From: Lepidostoma basale
Taxonomy: Eukaryota; Arthropoda; Insecta; Trichoptera; Lepidostomatidae
Direction: 5' to 3'
DNA length: 64,000 bases
Assembly (NCBI GenBank): GCA_022606425.2
Contig: JAHDVF020000676.1
Location: forward strand, 620,001 to 684,000
Shown here: one piece after another, positions 40,645-50,974 of the stretch
How positions within the stretch are numbered: position 1 is the first letter of the stretch
Layout: every line of letters begins with the position of its first letter
Notes under the pieces: generated by a model
Database searches by the model: none
What the model was told of the DNA's origin: nothing
The model's input: only the letters and a program-made list of their open reading frames with translations
Made by a program: the position numbers and the translations under genes

Positions 40645-41095
40645 TTATTTCGAATGATACAAATTCTACACAGTATCACAAAGGCTAAATATGGCTATAT
40701 CAGCCAACAAAACAAAAAGTCTCACTATAATATATCTAGGCCACCTACAAGATGTAAGCTGACTGGTGATGATATACCTGTGGAGCAAGTAATGAGTTTC
40801 AGATATTTGGGAGTAGAGATCTGCAACCAAAATGACCTTTATACCGAAGTACGAGAACAAGCCAGTAAAGCCTCTGCTGTGTCAAGATGCCTGAAGAATC
40901 TGGTCTGGAAGAACGAGCACATGCGTATCGACAGCAAGATCAAAATCCATAAACATGCGTGCGATTTATCATGTCTTACGCTGTAGAGACGCGAGCCGAC
41001 ACTGTGCGAACCAAGGGACTACTAAGAAAATTGGAGATGAAGGTCCTAAGATCAATTACTGGAAAAACTCTCCAACAACTCTGAAAAAACAGTTA
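40645..41095 (+). mobile_element. RTE-D thumb fragment
   Basis: Frame at 40654-40986: LTGDDIPVEQVMSFRYLGVE, ICNQNDLYTEVREQASKASA, VSRCLKNLVWKNEHMRIDSK. A shift follows, then the ETRADTVRTKGLL codons in another frame up to about 41090. The reverse transcriptase palm and the C-terminal end are both missing. Homologous to 55.4-56.0 kb (minus). Confidence 0.75.
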
Positions 41096-41104
41096 TTTGA
41101 ATCC

Positions 41105-41300
41105 AATTTATACAACTTTTTAGCTATTGATTCTCATGATATGTGATAGGTAGAATAGCTAATCAATCGCAATTTTATTGCCACGAGAATTCTATATCAG
41201 ATCAAGGACAGTGTGACAATGACACTGGTATCACTGAGAATCGATCCCGGGACCTTCAGTGTGGCACTCAAGCTCTTGACACTCTGCCAAGATGGTCAAA
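41105..41300 (-). repeat. tRNA-derived SINE
   Basis: GAGAATCGATCCCGGGACCT holds the inverse B box. Body TGTGATAGGTAGAATAGCTA with a small insertion. The 5' end is at GCCAAGATGGTC. Confidence 0.75.
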
Positions 41301-41549
41301 AATAAAATCAAATAAACACTATACGAGTACATCACAAAAAAATCATTATAAGAAAATTATTTCAATCAATCGTTAAAAAATGGGGTTTTATTTATTTATT
41401 TTTACACATTAATATGTATAAATAATTAAATGTTCCATATAATATGAACAATTTTCATATCTATAATAAATAGTGGGTATAATTCAAGTTTTAAGAAAAT
41501 AATCATCTGAAATAAAAAGCAATTTCCCATTATTAAATAAAATGCAGAC
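41301..41549. other. AT-rich, nothing recognised
   Basis: No ORF or repeat recognised. Confidence 0.3.
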
Positions 41550-41880
41550 ATGAAGGAGTGAACGAATAAAATAATGAATGGATCATTAATATGGTTTGGA
41601 TACATGGAAGTAATGAATAAAGAAAGAATGGTAAAGAAGGTTTTAGTAAACGACTAAACAGAACTAGAAATAGAGAAAGACTGAGGAAAACGTAGCTCGA
41701 TCAAATCAATAAAATATTAAATTTCGACCACGCGACTAGTCAGAGATCGGTGTGCGTGCATGACACGATATGTGATTGTTAACAAATCGAGAGAAGTATG
41801 TAAGGAAATAATAATATGGCGGAACATTCTTTCTGGACCGTCATACAGCCTTTGGAGAGATGGTTAGTTAGTTACTTAAT
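41550..41880 (+). mobile_element. RTE-A relic
   Basis: GATCATTAATATGGTTTGGA, TACATGGAAGTAATGAATAA, AGAAAGAATGGTAAAGAAGG and ACTGAGGAAAACGTAGCTCG track RTE-A codons with numerous stops, ending in GATGGTTAGTTAGTTAC. Confidence 0.7.
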
Positions 41881-41904
41881 TTCATTTGAACTTTGAAAAA
41901 AAAA

Positions 41905-42225
41905 TTAAATTTCTTCTTCTTCTACTTCTTCCTCTTTGTTTAGATCGTACGATCAGTTTGTGACGGTGAGTTGTCCTGGGATGATGATGTCCAGCCATCT
42001 CTCCATCTTAGTGGCGGCCTTTCTGGTAGTCTCTTGCTGCTTGTAATTCTTGTATTCTCCATGCGGTCCACGTGGTCTCCCCAAAAGCGCCTTCGGCCTC
42101 TTCCCCATCTCACTATGTCCTCAACACCACAGACAGACCTTATCGTTTCATTTCTGATCCGATCTCTGAGGGTTTTGCCTGCGATGGAGCGTAGGGTTTG
42201 CATTTCTGCTACTCTTAAATTTATG
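41905..42225 (-). mobile_element. RTE-D C-terminal end
   Basis: A minus-strand frame from 42203 reads MQTLRSIAGKTLRDRIRNET, IRSVCGVEDIVRWGRGRRRF, WGDHVDRMENTRITSSKRLP and RPPLRWRDGWTSSSQDN. A GAA-type tail (imperfect) is at 41911-41936. 87 codons open; the best C-terminus of RTE-D. Confidence 0.8.
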
Positions 42226-42233
42226 TTAATTAA

Positions 42234-42478
42234 CTAACTAACCATCACGCTGTCTCCCTGAAAGGGTAGTCAGAAAGAATGGACTGTCACACTTTAACCG
42301 ATGCGGCACTCCATCCTTCTCTTTTCGCCCCGCGGGAGACGCGGTGTGATGGGTTGCGAACCCCATCGCCACCAATAGGCATCTCCCGCGCACACTTCGA
42401 ACGCCAACACCCACAAACTAAATCTAAAACAAATAATATAAAATACAGTGATATAAAATAAAATATCAAAATAAAAAT
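42234..42478 (-). mobile_element. Element S, complete unit
   Basis: Minus-strand unit ending in (GTTA)n at 42234. Shares CCCGCGGGAGACGCGG, GCGAACCCCATCGCCACCAA and CACACTTCGAACGCCAACAC with 30.3 kb. The last ~60 bp before the tail are the RTE-A 3' end. No coding capacity. Confidence 0.7.
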
Positions 42479-42690
42479 AATTTAACACAAAATGTTCTTT
42501 TTAGATATACTCGTATTGTCTATTTTATTTATGTTCCACGAATCCACCGTTTTTTAATTTAGCACATAATGTATTATAATAACACATAATGTTTTTTTTC
42601 GATGTTGCACGTGTTGACATGGACGATCCGGACTTTTGTGTTTATTTAATTTGTGTTACACGTATCCACCGTTTTTTAAATTAGCTGTAA
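42478..42690 (+). repeat. Dispersed repeat I
   Basis: Second good copy of the 1362-1565 repeat: ACACAAAATGTTCTTTTTAG, CGATGTTGCACGTGTTGACA and GGACGATCCGGACTTTTGTG. Confidence 0.65.
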
Positions 42691-43550
42691 TTAGGCACTT
42701 AACCAGCAAGAACTTTAAAATAATATTGAAGAAATTATTGTTGTTAATTGTCATAAGAACAAATGAAAAATTTATTTTTACACCTGTCAAAATTCTTTAT
42801 AAAAACGATAAAACTAATATAATTTTAACAGCAAAACAGTACAAACGTATTACGTGTCACAATTAACTATTATAAAGTGCGGCAACAGTTAAATTTAAAT
42901 TTATGTTTAGATCTTATATATATTTTTTAATTAAAGTTTATCTTACAATATTTTAACTTGTCAAAAAAATGTACAGGAATTATTGATTTCATAATGTTTT
43001 AATTTTCTTAAACTTGTTGTCGGCGCATTTAAAAACATCAAAGCGGTCGGGACAACGTTAATTTAACGTTTTATATTAAATAATGTTCAGAAATTTCTGG
43101 AGCCCTTGATAATTCAGCCATTGGACGGTATAATCCCCATAAATTCGGAGGGAGAAAATTATTCATTATGGACGATTGAGTTTATCCCGCCCACAGGTAG
43201 ACCGTCTAACTTTTTCATTACAGTCCTATAATTAAATTACAAACAGGAACATTAACGATTTCTGGGAAACTCCTCACCCGGGCCAGTGTCTGAGACTTTG
43301 CGAAGACATAACAAATAATAATTAAATAAGTACGAACAGTTTAATCCAAATTCAAACTGTTTCGTTCAGGTTCTTTACAGCTCTTCACAATGAAAGACAC
43401 AATGATTCTTAATAAGTTCTTCGGATTAAATTAGATTGAATTTCTGAGAAGAGTGAGTTTCTTAATAAATCTAACCCATTTTGACTTCAATTATTTTTAA
43501 TCATATCAATAACTGCTGAAAAATCATACCTTACTGTATAATTATATTCT
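42691..43550. other. Unassigned; 43030-43320 GC-richer
   Basis: Positions 43080-43300 (GTTTATCCCGCCCACAGGTA, CTCACCCGGGCCAGTGTCTG) look single-copy. No gene recognised. Confidence 0.35.
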
Positions 43551-43554
43551 AGAA

Positions 43555-43735
43555 CTCTTCTTCTTTCATGGTTTCCTCATCACTGATAGTCAAGAACCAT
43601 GCAGCAGCCTGTGGCTAAAACAAAAGCCTCCATAAGCCATAAGCCTCCAAAGCTCTATGTTCTCCGAAGCCCGCACGTAGAGGTCTCTGCCTATACTTTT
43701 TTTTGCCTGGAACACTTCGTGTGACAACACTTTTT
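43555..43735 (-). mobile_element. RTE-like 3' tail, minor family
   Basis: Minus-strand codons GRDLYVRASENIELWRLMAY, then a short stretch with stops and a GAA-rich end (43555-43566). The ending resembles other RTE C-termini, but I cannot assign the family. Confidence 0.4.
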
Positions 43736-43784
43736 TCTAGGTCACCCAGCTCTCTTCTGGCAATGAGATCAAAAAAACTCAATA

Positions 43785-44215
43785 CTCTTCATCTTCCTCA
43801 GCGTATTCCCGTCCACTCCTGGACAAAGGCCTCCTCCATTCGCTTCCATGTCACTCTGTCTTGTGCAGACTGCGTCCAGGTTATTCCGACGTGTCTGTTC
43901 AGATCATGCTTCCACCATAGTTGCGGTCGCCCTGCACTTCTCTACGGATACGTGACCTGCCCATTGCCATTTTAGAGTCGCCACCCGGTGGATGATGTCA
44001 GTGACCTTTGTTTTCTCTCTCACCGTATCGTTTCTGACTCTGTCTCTTAGGCTTATTCCTAACATGGCTGTTTCCATGGTTCTGGAATGCAATGCAAAGC
44101 ATGGAATACTGGGCAATATCTTCAAGTCGGATATGCCACAGAATTTAAAACAAAAGTGCTGGAGCAGTGTGTGTTACCTGTGATGGATCTATGGATGCGA
44201 GACATGGACGTTAAC
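43785..44215. mobile_element. RTE-B copy with inverted 5' part
   Basis: The minus-strand 3' part (44088 back to 43785) reads METAMLGISLRDRVRNDTVR, EKTKVTDIIHRVATLKWQWA, then degenerates. The plus-strand part (44089-44215) encodes LGNIFKSDMPQNLKQK, then, shifted, LEQCVLPVM and WMRDMDV, the segment that should lie just upstream in the same protein. The two pieces point in opposite directions from about 44088, a classic twin-priming inversion. Confidence 0.75.
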
Positions 44216-44635
44216 GTTATTCAATTTATTCCATTAATTTTTTTTAAATCATAAACATAACAGTACATTACCAATTCGCTTATGACTACAGAATACAAAA
44301 AAGACAATTTTACACTCAAAGAAGATACAGAACCATTACAAAAACAATTATAAAATAGAAAAAGTAATAAGATCTGCTGAATGAATTGAAAAATAAAACA
44401 TTTTTAAAAAACATAAAAAAATGAAAATTATATTAATACGTAAATAATACGTATTAATGGTATTTTGTTTTCACCCCTTCTCTAGATGTTTTATTATACA
44501 TTTTATTATATTGTAGATCTTGCGATCTGTTTATATAGGATTCAATTTATTAAAAAATATAAACATTACAGAATAACGCGTTCCAATTCGTTTTTAATAA
44601 CAATTAAGAGGATAATAATAACAGCAATACTTTTT
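44216..44635. other. AT-rich, nothing recognised
   Basis: No ORF or repeat recognised. Confidence 0.3.
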
Positions 44636-44639
44636 TGGG

Positions 44640-45335
44640 GTGAATTGGCCGACGTCGGTGTCACCACTTTGGGATCGTGGTGACGAGAGTTGAAGGGGGT
44701 GGAGGTTTCGTAGTTTATTGTAGATCACAAGTAATTATACGTTAACAGTATTATGTACTCGTAATAGAGCGTGGTGTATGTCGATAGCAGCGGGGCGGAG
44801 TCCGGGCGGTGAGCAGCTGAGGAGGATGATACGCTGGGCGGTAGAGTCGGTCAGCTGAAGCGAAGACTCGCCGGAAACTGCGTGACGTAGTAGCTTCGTA
44901 GCTTCGTAGGTTGGCGGGAGGGAGTCCGAGATCCCTCGTGGCGTAGACTTATTAACGTAGACTCGTGTCTGTTAGAAGTCGCAAGAAGGAATGACGTATC
45001 GGGTGGTCGAATGTATCGCTTTTATATATTTTGCTTCCTTTGCACACGATGCTCTGCTGGACAACCTCTAGTGACCTGTGTGAATGAACCCGGGCCCTGA
45101 TTCATCACTTTTGTCCATGCAATGTATTTCATCATTGCGATATGTAGGTACAACGTCAAGTGTTTTCGGTTGTCCGTGCAATGTATTTCATCATGTAATA
45201 TGCTGGTACGGCAGTCGAAGTCCATTGCCTCCACTTATGTGGGGCATACATTTCGTACTTTGCCTGCGAGGTCAATAACCTACACTTTTAATCATGTTCA
45301 CGTCTACAAAATATTAAAGTGATACTATTATTTTA
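44640..45335. other. GC-richer unknown segment, possible solo LTR
   Basis: About 700 bp, GC-rich at first (GCAGCGGGGCGGAGTCCGGG), with a duplicated motif GCAATGTATTTCATCAT at 45119 and 45178 and AATATTAAAGTGATA near the right end. The composition and late AATATTAAA would suit an LTR, but I find no TG..CA ends or target duplication. The 45.0-45.3 kb overlapping frames show no family resemblance. Confidence 0.3.
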
Positions 45336-45379
45336 CGAATATATTATTATATATATGTGTTAAAATATATTATCTATTC

Positions 45380-45880
45380 TCGCGGGTATTAATGTTACAT
45401 TTCCATTCCGGATGGTTAGGTCCTAATTCATTCACCTTGCGGAACATATTATTATGTGGGTTAATCAAACAGACATCAGCGTATACCATATTCCGACATT
45501 ACCCACCCGCTGTTGGTAGTACGTGGCTCTAAAAGAGTTGGTAAATCAATAAAAACTGTTTGCTCCCATTACAGATCCCTTACGCCATCCCTAAGGACCA
45601 GGCCTGGCAGGGTGGTAGCTTTGTTCAATTATTGTCTCGTGTTTACCGTCTCATAAAGCAACTCTACCAATTTTATCATTGCCCTTGTAACAATTTTTTT
45701 TAGTTTATTTAAATTCATAACGTATAGTTAATTCATTTTAGGGGGATAATTTGCTATAGTGTTTTATTTTTTAAAAACAAGGGATTTGTTTGCAGCAAAG
45801 TGAAACATTTTTGCTGGTTCTTGGGATGCCACTTGGGCCTTTAATGTGGTAGTTTCCCGGTTCTTAACAGAATGTTATAT
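45380..45880. other. Single-copy stretch
   Basis: Balanced composition to 45660, no repeat match and no ORF. Candidate conserved non-coding sequence. Confidence 0.3.
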
Positions 45881-45884
45881 GAAC

Positions 45885-46080
45885 CTAATTACTGTATACG
45901 GCTTTTAAGCTATTGATTGTTGCGACATGTGATAGGTAGCTAATCTATCGCAATTTACTGTCACGTGAATTCAACACTCGACCAAATACAGTGTGTCAAT
46001 CACATTGCCATCGCCGCGAGTTGAACCCGGGACCTTCATTGTGGCAGTCATAGCTTTTGCCAGTCTGCCACGAAGGTCGT
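45885..46080 (-). repeat. tRNA-derived SINE
   Basis: GCGAGTTGAACCCGGGACCT holds the inverse B box. Body TAGGTAGCTAATCTATCGCA; start at TGCCACGAAGGTCGTC. The tail CCTAATTACTGTATAC is at the left end. Confidence 0.75.
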
Positions 46081-46104
46081 CAAAAACAATATATTATAGA
46101 TGGG

Positions 46105-46185
46105 CCGAAATAGTTTCGTCAATCCGATGTTGATTGTAACATCTGATAATCCCTAAATTGGTTGGCGAAACAGCCGTCAAGACAA
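46105..46185. repeat. H1 relic
   Basis: ATAGTTTCGTCAATCCGATG and CTGATAATCCCTAAATTGGT, then TGGCGAAACAGCCGTCAAGA. Two inverted halves with a short centre. The right half keeps GGCGAAACAGC but the CTGATGA box is CTGATAA. Confidence 0.5.
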
Positions 46186-46194
46186 TTCTTTATC

Positions 46195-46430
46195 CTCTTC
46201 TTCTTCAAATTGCTTTAAATTTGAGAGTCTGTTGATACAGGATTCTCTTCCTGTGATGCTGAACTTAAGTTATCTCTCCATCATTTTGGGGGTCTCCCTG
46301 GTAGACACCGTCTGGTATTCCATGAACAGCCATGCATGGGATTCTCATTCCATGGACATGTTGGTACCGGTACCTCCGACGTTGTCGCCCCCATTTGATC
46401 ACATCTTTCATAGACATTAAATAAATACAT
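46195..46430 (-). mobile_element. RTE-D-like 3' relic
   Basis: Minus strand: GATGTGATCAAATGGGGGCG, CATGTCCATGGAATGAGAAT and AGACCCCCAAAATGATGGAG track the WGRGRRRFWGDHVDRM...RPPKRW codons with stops. GAA-type tail at 46195-46208. Confidence 0.55.
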
Positions 46431-46514
46431 TGCCATTTTATAACAGGGTTTCAAATCAAAGAGTTTAATGAAAACAAAAAAATTGATACAAAACTCCTTT
46501 TGTTATTATTATTT

Positions 46515-46567
46515 ACTGTACTTTCACTTGTGTTTAACGTCAACCGGCTTCGGCAGCTCGTATCAAA
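46515..46567. repeat. H4 fragment
   Basis: CACTTGTGTTTAACGTCAAC followed by CGGCTTCGGCAGCTCGTATC, one arm of an H4 repeat directly joined to the H1 foldback that follows. Confidence 0.4.
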
Positions 46568-47184
46568 CATTTTTTTAAACTGTTAATGAATAAACTTTGT
46601 TTTTTTGTATCACAATTGTATTTTATTTTTTTACGCGACAGTTGTTTCATCAACCAATGTTGACATCATCAGGTGTTACAATAATATATCAAATGTCAAA
46701 TTTTCGTGATTTTTCGAATCTTCATGTGTATTTGTTCCTATGTCAATTTGAATAATTTCTTAATTTAATAATTAATGTAATCTATGTACTTCCTGTTATT
46801 GTTTATCGTTTTTAATTTATTATGTTTAATCGTTTTTGACTCTATACTATGTGTAATTTTTCCATTGTTCTATTATTATTATTACTATTATATTTTCCAC
46901 CTTTAATATTTTCTCCTATAAATAGTAACTTTTTGTTCTTTTAATTAAAATATATAGGTACCTAACATAATTTCGCAAGAACTTCAAAATTATATTAAGG
47001 AAATTATTCAAATCGACATAGGAACAAATACACATAAAGATTCGAAAAATCACGAAAATTTGACATTTGATATATTTTTGTAACACCTGATGATGTCAAC
47101 ATTGATTGTTGAAACAGCTGTTGTGTAAAATAAAATAAAATTGTGATACAAAAAACAAAGTTTATTTATTGACAGTTGAAAATG
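46568..47184. repeat. H1 foldback, large
   Basis: Arms 46568-46765 and 46994-47184 are inverted and closely matched, with a 228-bp AT-rich centre. The left arm (minus strand) has CTGATGA (46672-46666), an extra T, hairpin GTCAAC/GTTGAT, GAAACAACTGTC with GTC at 46639-46637: core complete. The right arm has CTGATGA at 47087-47093 and GAAAC at 47111-47115, but three bases of the hairpin are deleted. Confidence 0.85.
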
Positions 47185-47339
47185 TTAAGGTATCATAGTG
47201 TTTCGGCCAAAACAATGGACTATTTAAACATTTTTTTTGTTAAATTTCAATTAAAAATATTGTTTATTTTTAGAGTTAATAATGTTGGAATTAGTGTTTC
47301 CGCGAAAACAGTGGATTATCAACATATTTTATGTTTAGT
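47185..47339. other. H1 flank and AT-rich DNA
   Basis: GTATCATAGTGTTTCGGCC and ACAATGGACTATTTAAA recur beside H1 copies at 22.03, 36.71 and 54.71 kb and so belong to the H1 element. Confidence 0.5.
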
Positions 47340-47425
47340 TTTATTCCACTTATTTTTCAGTTTGACCGGAAGATTGCAGCGAGCTGTCGAAACCAGTCGA
47401 AATAAAGGAACAAGTGTATTAATTT
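47340..47425 (+). repeat. H4 hammerhead-like repeat
   Basis: CCACTTATTTTTCAGTTTGA, then CGGAAGATTGCAGCGAGCTG, then TCGAAACCAGTCGAAATAAA. The CUGANGA box is CGGAAGA (U4 changed); hairpin GCAG-CGAG-CTGT; GAAACCAGTC. Probably inactive as it stands. Confidence 0.55.
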
Positions 47426-47459
47426 TTATATTTGCATTATTTACAATCTACTTCTAGCA

Positions 47460-47655
47460 AGAATTTTCAATTAACATTCTGTTCAAATTGGATTAAGCGT
47501 TTTGGAACACAATAGAAATTTCCTTTATTTTCGAATTTCTAATTTACTTTCGAGTACTTTCAAATTTTCATTATTTAGTTGTGGACTTTATGCCTTCCGT
47601 ATTACTAATCAATGAAAAAGTTACATATTTGTTTCCAAAATGTTGACAATTTTTG
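47460..47655. other. AT-rich, nothing recognised
   Basis: No ORF or repeat recognised. Confidence 0.3.
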
Positions 47656-47659
47656 TAAG

Positions 47660-48600
47660 ATATAAACTAATATGCAATTAATTGTCATCGCCAACAAAAA
47701 CCTATACGAAAAATCTGAAATACTAGTGCACAATGGTGTTCTTGTACCGACCCTTATGTATGGAAACGATGCATGAAACTGGCATAAGAAGGATGAAAGT
47801 AAAGTACACTCCCGTTTTTCCGGGGTCGGGTTAACTGGGAATCTCAAACAAACAAAAACTCAAATCTGTCACTATGACATTGGGCGTTTAGTTCACATTT
47901 GCGCCACCGCCAACATACGTTTGTGGCTCTATAGTCGTGCCATAATGTTTTGAGTTTGTAATAAAGCACCCGCAGCGTAGTTCATACTCATAAAACATTG
48001 TCGTAGTTTCAATTGAACAAAAATTCGAAATAATTTAAATTTCGAAAATGGTGCAACCGTTAAATATTTTTGGAATCAATATAATGTTGGCGATCATGAA
48101 TAAAAAGAAAAAAAAATGATTGATTTTTCGGGAACGTCGGATTATATGGGATTTTTTTTACCATCCATTCCGGAAAATCGGGAGTGTGCTGTATAATAAA
48201 TGAGATCTCTTATACGAATGTGTAATAAATCTGTGTATGATGGAATGTCGAATGAAAATATAAGAGTGAATGCAGTGTGAATGAAATGTTATGAACAAAA
48301 CAATGAAATTATGATGCTTTGGACACATGAAAATAATGAGTGAAGAAATTATTGTAAAAAAGTATATGTTTAAGATATAAATGGTACTAGAAATAGAGGA
48401 AGACTAGAGGAAAATGTGGCACCGTCAGATAAATTAAATATTGAATGTCGACCACGTGACGAGTCGAATAAACCGATGTTCGTACATGACACGTTGTATG
48501 AATGTCGAGGAAACGAAAGAAGTATGTGTAAGATAAAGAAAAGTGTGATGGTCCATTCTTTCTGCTTAACCCTTCAGAGAGACGGCGTGATGGTTAGTTA
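47660..48600 (+). mobile_element. RTE-A copy interrupted by a MITE
   Basis: The left piece (to 47804) covers LVVIANKNL and NGVLVPTLMYGNDA. The right piece (from 48194) runs EMRSLIRMCNKSVYDG, then WHRQIN-like and RPRDESNKPMFVHD codons in a shifted frame, to GGCGTGATGGTTAGTTAGTT. Stops and shifts throughout. Confidence 0.75.
47807..48191. mobile_element. Pogo-like MITE
   Basis: 385 bp in RTE-A, with inverted ends CACTCCCGTTTTTCCGG at the left and CCGGAAAATCGGGAGTG near the right, and TA on both sides (47805-47806, 48192-48193). The left end appears to lack the outermost bases present at the right (CAGCA inverted). Contains TTCGAAATAATTTAAATTTC, a diverged palindrome. No transposase. Confidence 0.75.
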
Positions 48601-48609
48601 GTTAACGTT

Positions 48610-49230
48610 ATAAATTAATTTCGTAGTTGAGTTTATACCAAAAGAGAAAATATACATTTAACGATCCACATAAGTATGTAAATTCAGCAAAAACGTGCTA
48701 AAAAAGTGCTTATATTATTCTTCATGTGCCCATTTGGAACATACATAAAATGTTATGTTATATTCAAATATTATAATATAATAAAACAGCTACTTGCTCG
48801 CTAAAGAAGTTTCGAGGAGATACCGAGGATTTTACATACCAAACTAAATTCAAATAGTTTGTGTGTCTTCGGCAAGGAGTAATTCCGTCGGCAGTTAGAG
48901 TGTTGAAAACATTTTAAAAGAAATAAAACGCGAGTCTAAGGGACTCGGAGCACAAGCGCTTCTCGTTTAACGTTATTTTACAGTTTTCATTGCTGGCTCT
49001 TACAGTTCCAGACAGAAAACAAGTCAAAGGATTGTGCTTAAGTTCTCTCATCCCGAAAGCTCTGATAAATTCTTCTTATTCTTTCGAACTGCATCCCGAC
49101 ATTCCACTCAAATAAGCTTTCATTTTTCAAAAGTCGGAAATGCTTTGAACTTAACTTGTCGAAAGTAAAATGTTGCAAACTAACATACTTACAGAGACTT
49201 AAATACTCGAGAGGTATTTTTGAAAACGTA
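48610..49230. other. Unassigned; 48780-49030 GC-richer
   Basis: No gene recognised. The 92-codon minus frame at 49038-49316 has no family motif. Confidence 0.3.
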
Positions 49231-49234
49231 TGTA

Positions 49235-49295
49235 TATAGTAATTGGGTTTAAATAACCTCTGTTGTATACAAAAATGGGGAAAACAACGGGAAAC
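49235..49295 (+). repeat. SINE tail
   Basis: AGTAATTGGGTTTAAATAAC and CTGTTGTATACAAAAATGGG match the 3' ~55 bp of the SINE. Confidence 0.6.
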
Positions 49296-49525
49296 TACCA
49301 CATTAAAAAGGCCCAACGGGCATCATTAAGATATAGCAATGATATTAGAATTTGCCGAAAAACAATTCCTAGGATTGAAACCATTAAAAACTTGTATTAT
49401 TTTTGTTCGAAATAAAAAAAAATTCTGATATTTATTACGTTTTGATTAATTTTATTTTTAAAACGTGAATACATAATACCGACAATGTATTAAAATGTGA
49501 TAGTTATTTATTTATTAATTAAGGC
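49296..49525. other. AT-rich, nothing recognised
   Basis: No ORF or repeat recognised. Confidence 0.3.
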
Positions 49526-49529
49526 TAAC

Positions 49530-49895
49530 ATACAGCGATATCAATTGGAGAATGTTGATCTTTTGGTCCCCAAAAGGTATCTTCGACAGCGACAGCACAG
49601 ATTGTTTTACCTACCGGCCGCCAGAACCAATCTGCTTCTGGTGACACCCGCTGGGAATAGCAATTAGTCTGCTGAACGCGGTCTCCTCGGATATCGACGT
49701 CTTTCATATTAGTGAAAGTACGTTCAGGGGACAAATACTCTCGGCTTTAGAAATCATCTTGTCTTCCTAATGTCGAACTATCTCTAATGCGTTCCTGGTA
49801 TTATGTTGAATGTATACAATATTTTACCTGTACTCAATAGATGCTTTGAACATTTATGCTGTTTGTTATGTCTTTTGAGTAAATAAATGGATTTG
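49530..49895 (+). mobile_element. Jockey-like C-terminus with complete 3' UTR
   Basis: Codons LVPKRYLRQRQHRLFYLPAA and RTNLLLVTPAGNSN, then stop. 3' UTR: CATATTAGTGAAAGTACGTT, CTTCCTAATGTCGAACTATC, TAATGCGTTCCTGGTATTAT, ending TTTTGAGTAAATAAATGGAT. The reference copy for the jockey 3' fragments elsewhere in the window. Confidence 0.75.
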
Positions 49896-50089
49896 AAGAT
49901 TTTAAAATTCAAAATATTAGAGAAAAAATTTACTACCGAAAAAATAAAGTAAGGCCAATTACACGCTACCATAAATATAAAATAATAGTTAAGAGTTTAC
50001 AGACGACAGTATGAAACGAGAATAAAGTTAAGCTAAGACAAAGTGAGTTAAAAATAGTTGTGGATATGATAATCTATGAATTTAACGTA

Positions 50090-50345
50090 TCTTTGAACAA
50101 TAGTATATTATGGATGCATATTCGAATGAAGTGAATAAATTATATAAATGAAAACGTCTGTCTTCTAGGAGTTTTAATAAGTTTTATATGGAATGACATG
50201 TTTCGCCATTCTAAGGCATTATCAAATGTTGACCTTTGATAAGGGCGAAACATTTCATTCCATATAAAATTTAATAAAACTCCTAGACGTTTTCATTAAT
50301 ATGAATTATTTAATATAGAGTTAAACATCATTGTTCAAGAATCAA
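50090..50345. repeat. H2 foldback
   Basis: Inverted arms meet at ATGTTGACCTTTGAT. Left core ATGACATGTTTCGCCATTCT, right core TAAGGGCGAAACATTTCATT. The right arm ends in AGTTAAACATCATTGTTCAA, the shared H2 terminus. The second core has ATTTC in place of ATGTC. Confidence 0.75.
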
Positions 50346-50372
50346 TAAATAAATGGAATGAATAACAATCTG

Positions 50373-50448
50373 CTTTGGGAATTGATTAAACATTGTTTAG
50401 ACCACTTTTTTAAAAGTGGTCTAAACAATGTTTAATTAATTCCCAAAG
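50373..50448. repeat. 76-bp palindrome
   Basis: CTTTGGGAATTGATTAAACA on the left, TGTTTAATTAATTCCCAAAG on the right, meeting at ACTTTTTTAAAAGT. The arms differ at one position at most. The continuation (GGAATTCCACAGTGTTAA) recurs inverted near 58.99 kb, so it may be the end of a dispersed element. Confidence 0.75.
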
Positions 50449-50454
50449 TAGATA

Positions 50455-50640
50455 ACTATGGAATTCCACAGTGTTAATGCCTTAACTTTCAATAAGTTGA
50501 ATAAACAACACTTTGTATTTTCACAACACTTCATTTTTTGATGTGCAGACATGTTTCGGTTGCGACCTAAATTTCTTCGATGCACAAATTTTAACATCAA
50601 ATTTTAACAAAGTGTTATTCTATTTATTAAAATAATATAT
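50455..50640 (-). repeat. H5-like hammerhead-like repeat
   Basis: Minus strand: CATCGAAGAAATTTAGGTCG, then CAACCGAAACATGTCTGCAC. The CUGANGA box is TCGAAGA (two changes); GAAACATGTC is intact. The outer arms AACACTTTGTATTTTCACAA and ACAAAGTGTTATT are inverted. Confidence 0.5.
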
Positions 50641-50649
50641 TATTAAGGA

Positions 50650-50970
50650 TTAATTTTATCTCAATAGAGACGAAGATGTAAATTCTTTTTTTTTTAAACT
50701 GAATATGGTGATCGAGGCGTTTACAGGACTTATGACCTGTCATTGGTTGGGTAAAGCGATCGCTTTATGTAATACAACATTCCCCATTCCGCCCTTCTTA
50801 CGACCACCACGTCTGACAAATTTTTGAAAGATGTATGTACGAGAATTCATTGTACGTATATATGCTAATATGTTGAGGAACACTTCACATATTTTTGTTC
50901 AATCTACACTAGCGCCGTCTATTAAGATTAGGTGTAAGCATTAAGCAGAAAATCATTATTAATACATTAT
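50650..50970 (+). repeat. Repeat H copy
   Basis: From TCTCAATAGAGACGAAGATG through GGTAAAGCGATCGCTTTATG and GTCTATTAAGATTAGGTGTA to TTAAGCAGAAAATCATTATT. Truncated in the second half. Confidence 0.7.
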
Positions 50971-50974
50971 TGTA

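Noticed and set aside
44640..45335. Solo LTR of an endogenous retrovirus-like element
   Set aside because: No TG..CA ends, target duplication, primer-binding site or retroviral protein. Reported only as unknown.
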